From positions 1 to 22,750 of the forward strand of contig JAFYMA010000122.1 in NCBI GenBank assembly GCA_017556845.1: a DNA stretch of 22,750 nt, written 5' to 3'. This document shows positions 14,747 through 21,254 of the stretch, piece after piece. Made by a program: the position numbers and the translations under genes. The stretch comes from Clostridia bacterium (GTDB taxonomy: Bacteria > Bacillota > Clostridia > Oscillospirales > CAG-272). Every line of letters starts with the position of its first letter. The stretch's first letter is position 1. The notes beneath the pieces were generated by a model. That model was not told the DNA's origin. It searched no databases and saw nothing but the letters and a program-made list of their open reading frames with translations.

Positions 14747-17566
14747 ATGCAATTAAGTATTCCGATATTAATTAACTGTATTCTCGTGCTTGGTATTTAC
14801 TTAGCCGATAAATACACCCCTGCAAAAAAATTACCGTATATGACGAAACAGATCATCATCGGTATTCTTTTCGGTGCTGCGTCGGCTTTTGCATCAAGCT
14901 ACGGTGTACAGTGGCTCGGTGCGGTCGTAAACGTCCGCGATTCTGCACCGCTTTCTGCAGGACTTATATTCGGAGCTCCTGCGGGTATTATTTCCGGACT
15001 TATCGGCGGTATTTACCGTTGGTTCTCTGTGTATTGGGGAGCCGGTACCTACACACGCCTTGCATGCAGTATTGCAACGATACTCGCCGGATTTATGGCA
15101 GCGGGCCTCAGAAAATTAATGTTTGACAACAAAAAGCCTACATGGGGTTACGGCGTTTGCATTGCCGTTTCGTGCGAGGTTATCCATATGATATTGGTCT
15201 TCGTTATGAATATGGATAATTCTTCTCAGGCTTTTGAATTCGTAAAGGGCGCTACGATCCCTATGGTGATCGGCAACGCAGGATCAGTCGGTTGTGCTAT
15301 AATCATAGTTTCATTATTGAGCCGGGAACGGTTACGTTTGAAAAAGGACAACGAGCAAATTTCCAGCACGTTTCAGCGTTGGCTTTTAGCGTGCATCGTC
15401 ATCGCGTATCTCGTCACCAGCTCGTTTACCTATATTCTTCAAAACGGAATGGTAAAGATCGAAACACAGGAAGTATTCACCACGGTAATAAACGATGTGG
15501 AAGCAGATATAAAAGGCAAATCCGATATCCATCTTCTCACACTTGCCGAAAGTGTAAAGAATGAATATGAAAGCGATCCGAGTGCTCCGCTGATAGATAT
15601 TGCAAAAAAATACGGAATAGTGGAGATCAATATCGTCGGCTCTGACGGTATCATTCAAAAATCAACGGAATCCGACAGCATAAATTACGATATGAACAGC
15701 AAGGAGCAATCAAAGGAGTTCGTTGATACATTAAAAAAACAAGATTCCTTCGTACAGAAATACAGTCCAAGGGGAAAGGACGGCTCTGTATGGAGAAAAT
15801 ACGCCGCAATAAATCTTGAGCAGACCGGATTTATTCAGGTCGGTTGTGATGCGGAGCAATTTCACGATATTCTGGATGAATACGTTATCGACTTTACCAA
15901 AAACCGCCACGTCGGCACGAACGGCTTTGTTGCGATCTGTGATGAAACTCTCACTATCGTAACTGACAGAAGCGAATATGCAGACCGTCCGATATCACAG
16001 ATCGGAATCACTCCTCCTGACGAAATGAAGGACGGTAAAACAGCCTCGGCGCTTTATTACGCAGATATTGAAGACGTCAGATATATGTACGTATTCAAAT
16101 TCGTTGAAGGATATTGCATTATCGCCGCTATGCCGGAATCCGAAGCAATGTTTATGCGCGACGCTTCGCTGTATACAAGCATATTCATGCAGGTGATAAT
16201 TTTCTCAACCCTGTTTGTATTTATCTATATCCTGATAAAACGCGTTATTATAAATAACTTGCAAAAGATCAACGATACGCTCAGCCGTATAACAAAGGGT
16301 GATCTTAACGTCACGGTAAACGTTCGTTCAAATAAGGAATTCTCTTCCCTTTCTGACGATATAAACTCCACCGTTTCCACCCTCAAGCGTTATATTGCGG
16401 AAGCTGCGGCACGCATTGACAAGGAGCTGGAATACGCCAAGCAGATCCAGCTTTCAGCACTGCCCACTAACTTCCCCAGCAACGAGGATTTTGATATATA
16501 CGCACAGATGATCGCAGCAAAGGAGGTCGGCGGTGATTTCTACGATTTCTACAAGCTAAGCGATAAGACGGTAGCGTTTCTCGCAGCAGACGTTTCAGGT
16601 AAAGGAATACCTGCAGCTATGTTTATGATGACAGCAAAAACTATCATCAAGGACCTTGCCGAAAACGGTATGGCAGTAAATGATATTTTCACGAAGGCAA
16701 ATGAAAAGCTTTGCGAAAACAACGAATCGGGAATGTTCGTTACCGCTTGGATGGGCATTCTGGACCTGTCCACCGGAAACGTACAATTTGCAAATGCAGG
16801 TCACAATCCGCCTATTTTAAAGCGTGCAGACGGTTCGTTTGAATATTTAAAAACGCGTGCCGGCTTCGTTCTTGCCGGTATGGAGGACATCTGCTACCGT
16901 GTCGGTGAGATCACACTTTTCCCGGGTGACAGACTGTTCCTGTATACAGACGGTGTTCCTGAGGCTACGAACCCGGATAACGAGCTGTACGGCGAAAAGC
17001 GACTTTTGAATTTTATGAACAAATACGATCATATGTCGGCAACTGAGCTTTTGCCCGCATTGAAAGCCAACATTGACGAATTCGTTGGCACAGCCCCGCA
17101 ATTTGATGATATTACGATGCTTATGCTTGATTATAAGCGAAAAAAAGGAAGTGAGCGTACGAAAAACAGATCCTTCAAAGCAAAAACCGAATCATTGTCA
17201 GACGTTATCGGATACACGGAGGAAGCTCTTGAAAGCTTCGGATGTCCTGCAAAAATACAAACGTCGCTCTGCATTGCCGTTGAAGAAATATTCGTCAACA
17301 TAGTCAACTACGCCTATCCGGAAGGTAGCGGCGATATGACGCTTCAAATAGCATTTGATGAGAACACACGCGATATTACGTTCAGAATGTCTGACAGAGG
17401 CGTTCCGTTTGATCCGTTGAAAAAGCCGGATCCCGATATAACTCTGTCGGCGGAAGAACGAAACGTCGGCGGCCTCGGCATCTTTATTGCAAAGAAAACT
17501 ATGGATTCTATCAAATACGCCTACGAAAACGGCGAGAATATTTTGACGATGGTCAAAAAAATATAA
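14747..17566 (+). CDS. Membrane sensor SpoIIE/RsbU-type phosphatase fused to an RsbW-like ATPase domain
   Basis: The 939-residue protein has four parts. Residues 1-195 are a LytS-type 5TM membrane domain (PxxGxxxGLIGG-like motif at 78-88). After a membrane segment (211-231), residues 235-470 form an outer Cache-like sensor, closed by a membrane helix (475-497) and a HAMP-like segment (498-550). Residues 555-797 are a PP2C/SpoIIE phosphatase with intact metal residues: D597/D600 in EVGGDFYD, D615 in ADVSGKG, NAGHNPP at 683-689, YTDGVPEA at 733-740 and D787-D788. Residues 805-939 are a GHKL anti-sigma-type kinase domain with N box EEIFVNIVNYAY (846-857), DRGVPFD (883-889) and GGLGIFIAK (908-916). 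By family logic it both dephosphorylates (PP2C) and phosphorylates (RsbW-like) STAS antagonists such as the three encoded downstream. AAGGAG precedes the ATG by about 8 nt. Confidence 0.92.
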   Translation: MQLSIPILINCILVLGIYLADKYTPAKKLPYMTKQIIIGILFGAASAFASSYGVQWLGAVVNVRDSAPLSAGLIFGAPAGIISGLIGGIYRWFSVYWGAGTYTRLACSIATILAGFMAAGLRKLMFDNKKPTWGYGVCIAVSCEVIHMILVFVMNMDNSSQAFEFVKGATIPMVIGNAGSVGCAIIIVSLLSRERLRLKKDNEQISSTFQRWLLACIVIAYLVTSSFTYILQNGMVKIETQEVFTTVINDVEADIKGKSDIHLLTLAESVKNEYESDPSAPLIDIAKKYGIVEINIVGSDGIIQKSTESDSINYDMNSKEQSKEFVDTLKKQDSFVQKYSPRGKDGSVWRKYAAINLEQTGFIQVGCDAEQFHDILDEYVIDFTKNRHVGTNGFVAICDETLTIVTDRSEYADRPISQIGITPPDEMKDGKTASALYYADIEDVRYMYVFKFVEGYCIIAAMPESEAMFMRDASLYTSIFMQVIIFSTLFVFIYILIKRVIINNLQKINDTLSRITKGDLNVTVNVRSNKEFSSLSDDINSTVSTLKRYIAEAAARIDKELEYAKQIQLSALPTNFPSNEDFDIYAQMIAAKEVGGDFYDFYKLSDKTVAFLAADVSGKGIPAAMFMMTAKTIIKDLAENGMAVNDIFTKANEKLCENNESGMFVTAWMGILDLSTGNVQFANAGHNPPILKRADGSFEYLKTRAGFVLAGMEDICYRVGEITLFPGDRLFLYTDGVPEATNPDNELYGEKRLLNFMNKYDHMSATELLPALKANIDEFVGTAPQFDDITMLMLDYKRKKGSERTKNRSFKAKTESLSDVIGYTEEALESFGCPAKIQTSLCIAVEEIFVNIVNYAYPEGSGDMTLQIAFDENTRDITFRMSDRGVPFDPLKKPDPDITLSAEERNVGGLGIFIAKKTMDSIKYAYENGENILTMVKKI

Positions 17567-17581
17567 AGGAGATTTACGGCT

Positions 17582-17878
17582 ATGACGATCGAAATCAAGA
17601 AGAATGTTCAAGAAACGGTTATTGAGATCACAGGAAGGCTCGATACCATTACAGCTCCCGCGCTCGAAAAAACGATCAACGAGGATATCAAAGATACAAA
17701 AAATCTTATTCTTGACATTAAAGGAATGGAGTATATCTCCAGTGCAGGACTTCGTGTTTTGCTTGCCGCACAGAAGAAAATGCAAAAAAACGGCTCTATG
17801 AAAGTAATTAACGTTTGCGAAGAGGTCATGGAAGTGTTTGCAATGACCGGCTTTGCCGATATTTTGACAATAGGTTAA
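17582..17878 (+). CDS. STAS-domain anti-sigma-factor antagonist (RsbV/SpoIIAA-like), copy 1
   Basis: A 98-residue single STAS domain. The switch motif is YISSAGLRVLL, with S54 aligning to the phosphorylated serine of SpoIIAA/RsbV; the preceding Asp of the usual DS(S/T)G motif is replaced by S53. GRLDTITAP (18-26) and EVFAMTGF (84-91) are the other standard STAS landmarks. It starts 15 nt after the phosphatase/kinase gene with AAAGGAG upstream, which makes it the likely direct substrate of that protein. Confidence 0.92.
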   Translation: MTIEIKKNVQETVIEITGRLDTITAPALEKTINEDIKDTKNLILDIKGMEYISSAGLRVLLAAQKKMQKNGSMKVINVCEEVMEVFAMTGFADILTIG

Positions 17879-17910
17879 TTAAAAACAGAAAACGATCAAA
17901 GGAGAAAGAT

Positions 17911-18507
17911 ATGAAATCGAACGTATGCAAAATAGAAAAAGGCACAAGAGATCTCAGCGCAATTCTTAAGGAAAGCGAAAAAGTAGCGGAATACAACGCT
18001 CTTACTCATAAGCAATCACTGCAGTTGCGTTTGCTGTGTGAGGAAATCGACGGAATGCTTCCTAACATCATAGATGATTTTGAAGGCATATTCTGGATAG
18101 ATTTTGAAGACGGCATATGCAAGGTGAACGTTTCAATTCAGATCCCCGACTTCAACATCGATAAAAAAGATGAATTGATCGGTATTGCAAAGAATAAAAA
18201 GAACGCCGCGGCAGTCGGGATCGTAGGCAAAATACGCAATGCTATTGAGAACTTTTTCTTCGATGAGGAAAGAATGGAAGCTTGCGCTATATCCTCCGGC
18301 TCATTCGGAATATCCACCGTATACGGCGAAAATCCGGATTATACTTATCTTTGGAGATTGACGGAATACAGAAGCACCGTAAAAAAAGCTCACGCAGAAG
18401 CTTGGGATGAGCTTGAAAAGTCTGTTATTGCATCCGTTGCCGACGATGTGATCGTAGGAGTAAAAGGCAAGTGTGCAGAAATTACCATTGTTAAAAAATT
18501 CGCATAA
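17911..18507 (+). CDS. Hypothetical protein with a possible degenerate GHKL ATPase-like region
   Basis: A 198-residue cytoplasmic protein between two STAS genes. The ATG at 17911, preceded by AAAGGAG, is chosen over an earlier in-frame ATG that overlaps the STAS gene. Residues 33-58 (SLQLRLLCEEIDGMLPNII) resemble the N-box helix of RsbW-type kinases, but the key Asn four residues after EE is Met49. AAAVGIVGKI (99-108) recalls the glycine motif that closes the ATP lid, while no clear G1 Asp-Gly box is seen. If the relation is real, the domain is probably unable to hydrolyse ATP normally. A C-terminal region (150-198: WDELEKSVIA, VIVGVKG) is distinct and unrecognised. Its position suggests a binding partner for STAS proteins. 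This is inference from weak motif similarity. Confidence 0.72.
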   Translation: MKSNVCKIEKGTRDLSAILKESEKVAEYNALTHKQSLQLRLLCEEIDGMLPNIIDDFEGIFWIDFEDGICKVNVSIQIPDFNIDKKDELIGIAKNKKNAAAVGIVGKIRNAIENFFFDEERMEACAISSGSFGISTVYGENPDYTYLWRLTEYRSTVKKAHAEAWDELEKSVIASVADDVIVGVKGKCAEITIVKKFA

Positions 18508-18518
18508 GGAGATAAAAA

Positions 18519-18812
18519 ATGAAAATTGATTTCACCAAAAATAACAGATCAATAACCGTATCGTTGGACGGCCGTATGGATACGACCACCGCCCCTGAAA
18601 TCGAGAAATTTCTCATTGAAAACTGTACAGATATAAATAAGTTGATATTGAACTGTGAAAAGCTTGTGTACGTTTCATCGGCAGGACTTCGTATTCTGCT
18701 TTCAACACATAAAAAAATGAACGGCTCAATGAAGCTCGTTAACGTGGGCGAGCTTGTTATGGAAGTTTTTGAAATGACGGGCTTCGTTGATATATTGAAT
18801 ATTGAAGCTTGA
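18519..18812 (+). CDS. STAS-domain anti-sigma-factor antagonist (RsbV/SpoIIAA-like), copy 2
   Basis: A 97-residue STAS protein very similar in pattern to copy 1. DGRMDTTTAPEIEKF lies at 17-31, the switch is YVSSAGLRILL with predicted phospho-site S54, and the tail is EVFEMTGFVDIL. It lies 11 nt after the preceding gene with AAGGAGA upstream. The two stand-alone STAS proteins are probably a local duplication that has diverged, giving the cassette two switch proteins. Confidence 0.92.
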   Translation: MKIDFTKNNRSITVSLDGRMDTTTAPEIEKFLIENCTDINKLILNCEKLVYVSSAGLRILLSTHKKMNGSMKLVNVGELVMEVFEMTGFVDILNIEA

Positions 18813-18867
18813 TCGTATTCAAATTCAGACGATCGGACAACTCGTTTTCTGAAAAGAGGAAAAACAA

Positions 18868-20040
18868 ATGGATATTACATATCGCACAGACAAAGATATT
18901 CTGTATATTGCCATTAACGGAAGAATAGATGCTTCAAACGCCGCAACAGCAGAAGAAAAAATTTTCAATATCAAACTCGACAATCCCGGTAAGCATACGG
19001 TACTCGACGCTGATAAATTAGAGTATATATCATCTGCAGGTCTGCGTGTGATCTTAAAGCTCAGAAAAGAAGAACCAAAGCTTGCTATCATCAACGTTCC
19101 GTCGGATGTTTACGAGGTTTTTGATATGACAGGCTTCACTGATATGATAACGGTCGAAAAGGCATATCAAAGAATGAGCGTTGACGGCTGTGAGTTCATC
19201 GCAAAGGGTGCTAACGGCGCAGTTTATCGTTATGATGACGAAACTATCGTAAAGATATATTTTTCAAAGGATGCTCTTCCCGAAATCAAGCAGGAACGCG
19301 AAAATGCAAGAAAAGCCTTTGTTCTCGGTGTTAATACCGCTATTCCCTACGGTATAGTTCGTGTAAATGACGGATACGGTACGGTTACGGAGCTTTTAAA
19401 TGCAGTCAGTGTAACAAAGCTGATACGCAATGATCCTGATAATATTTCCGAGGCGGTAAAATACTACACCGATATGCTTAAAGACATTCACTCGATCACG
19501 GTTGAGGACGGCGAAGTTCCCGATATGAAAGAAATCGCTCTCGATTGGGTGGATTTTATATCTGCACATATTCCGGAGCATCAAAGAAAAAAGCTTCGTG
19601 ATTTGATCGAGGCTGTTCCGAAGCAGAACACTCTGCTACACGGAGATTACCATACGAATAATATTATGATACAGAACGGCGAGCCATTGCTCATTGATAT
19701 GGATACGCTGTGTATGGGACATCCGGTGTTCGAACTAGGATCTATGTTCAACGCATTTGTAGGATATTCAGAGCTCAATCATCAGAATATGATCGATTTC
19801 TTCGGATACAGCTTCGAAACTGCCGGAAGGTTTCTGGATATGTCGCTTAAAACGTATCTCGGAACAGACGATGAGAAAGTGTATCAAAGCGTTTTGGAGA
19901 AGGCAATGGTCATCGGCTACACACGCATGCTCCGCCGTGCTATCCGACGCACTGAGGATGCAGACAGTCCTGCAAAAATAGCACGATGCAAGGAAATGCT
20001 CGGAATATTGCTTGACAAGGTAGATACATTGGTTTTTTGA
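18868..20040 (+). CDS. STAS domain fused to an aminoglycoside phosphotransferase (APH)-like kinase
   Basis: The 390-residue protein joins two domains. Residues 1-98 are a STAS domain with switch EYISSAGLRVIL (predicted phospho-site S56) and EVFDMTGF. Residues 105-390 are an APH/choline-kinase-type fold with a short glycine loop (KGANGAVYRY, 113-122), K129 in IVKIY as ATP-binding lysine, catalytic HGDYHTNNIM (258-267, D260, N265) and metal-binding DMDT (277-280). The kinase part resembles the TIGR02172-type paralogous family, whose small-molecule or protein substrate is unknown. Kinase activity could be gated by phosphorylation of the attached STAS domain, placing it at the output of the partner-switching cascade (inference). 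Drug resistance is a less likely role given the fusion and operon. AGAGGAAAA lies upstream. It is the last gene before two terminators. Confidence 0.9.
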   Translation: MDITYRTDKDILYIAINGRIDASNAATAEEKIFNIKLDNPGKHTVLDADKLEYISSAGLRVILKLRKEEPKLAIINVPSDVYEVFDMTGFTDMITVEKAYQRMSVDGCEFIAKGANGAVYRYDDETIVKIYFSKDALPEIKQERENARKAFVLGVNTAIPYGIVRVNDGYGTVTELLNAVSVTKLIRNDPDNISEAVKYYTDMLKDIHSITVEDGEVPDMKEIALDWVDFISAHIPEHQRKKLRDLIEAVPKQNTLLHGDYHTNNIMIQNGEPLLIDMDTLCMGHPVFELGSMFNAFVGYSELNHQNMIDFFGYSFETAGRFLDMSLKTYLGTDDEKVYQSVLEKAMVIGYTRMLRRAIRRTEDADSPAKIARCKEMLGILLDKVDTLVF

Positions 20041-20079
20041 TATCGCAAATGAAACAGAGAAAATGCCGCATTTGCAAAA

Positions 20080-20113
20080 GGGTGACGGTTGATTTTCCGT
20101 CACCCCTTAAAAA
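20080..20113. terminator. Hairpin terminator after the STAS-kinase gene
   Basis: A perfect 9-bp GC-rich stem (GGGTGACGG 20080-20088 with CCGTCACCC 20097-20105) with an 8-nt loop lies 40 nt after the stop. The downstream tract TTAAAAATTT is T-poor, so it may act together with the next hairpin. Confidence 0.75.
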
Positions 20114-20154
20114 TTTACCGAACGAGGCAGCTTCTGAAGATCATATTTTTCAAG

Positions 20155-20190
20155 AACAGTCTATTGGGAACTCCAAGAGGCTGTTTTTTT
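20155..20190 (+). terminator. Second, stronger rho-independent terminator
   Basis: AACAGTCT (20155-20162) pairs with AGGCTGTT, an inner TTGG/CCAA segment extends the stem, and a seven-T run follows. Two terminators in tandem cleanly separate the long operon from the 3' segment. Confidence 0.8.
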
Positions 20191-20255
20191 GTGTTTTGAA
20201 GACAAATTTTTTTGAACTTTTTTAAAAAAATTTCGAAATACTATTACTTGTACTA

Positions 20256-20283
20256 GTGACTTTTTCTTCGTAATCCGTATAAT
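20256..20283 (+). promoter_or_regulatory. Promoter for the 3' gene group
   Basis: GTGACT (20256-20261, four of six -35 matches), a 16-bp spacer and a perfect TATAAT (20278-20283) lie just after the tandem terminators. The predicted start near 20290 serves the small ORF and the genes that follow. Confidence 0.6.
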
Positions 20284-20289
20284 TATACG
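20276..20289. promoter_or_regulatory. Perfect 14-bp palindrome over the -10 element
   Basis: CGTATAATTATACG is its own reverse complement and contains the TATAAT hexamer. Nearby AATCCGTA (20272-20279) is also repeated inverted as TACGGATT (20315-20322). Either could be an operator or fold in RNA; no regulator is identified. Confidence 0.5.
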
Positions 20290-20346
20290 AGGGATGAGCA
20301 AGTTGCACCTATTTTACGGATTTTACAGAAAAAAGGTTACGCGTTG

Positions 20347-20475
20347 ATGCAAATTGCGATCAATATGCATAACCGTCTGTTTTGCAACGCCATTGCCGAT
20401 ACCATCCGCAGATCGAGCAATGAGCCGGAGATATATACCATCAACTCTCCCGACAAAGCAGCGGATGAATACTAA
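20347..20475 (+). CDS. Small ORF, 42 residues; possible truncated receiver-like regulator
   Basis: The peptide MQIAINMHNRLFCNAIADTI... ends in SPDKAADEY and has a strand-helix-strand pattern (QIAIN, then NRLFCNAIADTIRR, then EIYTIN). This recalls the first third of a response-regulator receiver domain, without its acidic pair. It has a promoter upstream, a weak AAAAAAGG about 10 nt before the ATG, and its stop codon shares bases with an ATG (TAATG) just before the next gene's ribosome binding site. It may be a genuine small coupled ORF, or the remnant of a regulator gene. Too short to decide from sequence. Confidence 0.4.
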   Translation: MQIAINMHNRLFCNAIADTIRRSSNEPEIYTINSPDKAADEY

Positions 20476-20498
20476 TGAATAATTGGAGGAAAAGCACT

Positions 20499-21242
20499 AT
20501 GAAAAAAAGAGTCCTGATCATTGGCTCGTGTGCCGTTGCGGTTATCATCATCGCAGTGGCGATCATCTGTATCGCGCTTGGTAATTTCAAAGGCTCTAAG
20601 GCCTTTAAATGTGAAGAAGCTTACAAAACCAAGATCGAAGAGTTCTATAAGGTGATCACATCCCCGGAAAGCGCGGATATGATTTATGACGGCCTTGGCG
20701 CTGTTCAGCAGGCCGCGCTGGAGTTTGGCGATGAGGCGCCGGATAAGTTCGGCTATGCGTTCAAGGACGTGAACAAAGACGGCAAGGAAGAGCTTTTTAT
20801 CGGATGCTTTGATGACAAAGACTCTGCAGGAGCGAATAATAATATCTACGCCGCCTTTACCCACGACGGAGAAATGCTCACACAGCTCTTTGAGAAACAA
20901 GAACGCAATACGTTTGCGCTGACAGATACGGGTACATTATATTTCCACGGTTCTGATGGAATAGCTTACCATATCGTTGCGGAATACGAAATGACCGAAG
21001 AAGGTATCGTTTGCAAAGACTTTTATTTCTCATATCCCAAATTCGGCGATATCAATGAGGTGGAATATTTCCATAATACGACCGGAGAATGGGATCCCGA
21101 TGCTTCGGAGAAGGTGGACATGACCTTCGAGCAGCTTGAGGAGATCCGAAAAGAACTTGCTGCAAGAACGATCCCAATTGATTCAAAACCGTTCTCCACG
21201 GTCGAAAAAAGTATGATGACCGATCTGAATAAAGCAATGTAA
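20499..21242 (+). CDS. Membrane-anchored extracytoplasmic protein with a D-N-DG-E-L motif
   Basis: The 247-residue protein has one N-terminal membrane segment (5-28) preceded by KKR, so the body should be outside the cell. Residues 86-102 (YAFKDVNKDGKEELFIG) carry the Asp/Asn-rich D-x-N-x-DG-x-E-L-x-I-G loop found in calcium-binding FG-GAP/VCBS-like blades and in many short Clostridia surface proteins. Only one such loop is visible. I cannot assign a function. The ATG at 20499 is preferred to that at 20475 because GGAGG (20485-20489) is ideally placed for it. Base composition appears richer in GC (frequent GCG, GGC, CTG codons) than upstream genes. The gene is followed after 12 nt by the phospholipase gene and is probably cotranscribed with it. 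Confidence 0.78.
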   Translation: MKKRVLIIGSCAVAVIIIAVAIICIALGNFKGSKAFKCEEAYKTKIEEFYKVITSPESADMIYDGLGAVQQAALEFGDEAPDKFGYAFKDVNKDGKEELFIGCFDDKDSAGANNNIYAAFTHDGEMLTQLFEKQERNTFALTDTGTLYFHGSDGIAYHIVAEYEMTEEGIVCKDFYFSYPKFGDINEVEYFHNTTGEWDPDASEKVDMTFEQLEEIRKELAARTIPIDSKPFSTVEKSMMTDLNKAM

Positions 21243-21254
21243 AGGAGAAGAACA

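Noticed and set aside
17815..17910. Upstream in-frame start of the 198-residue protein
   Set aside because: It lies within the STAS gene; AAAGGAG directly before the ATG at 17911 marks the real start.
18868..20040. Aminoglycoside resistance gene
   Set aside because: The APH-like fold is fused to a STAS domain inside a signalling operon, so a resistance role is not supported by context.
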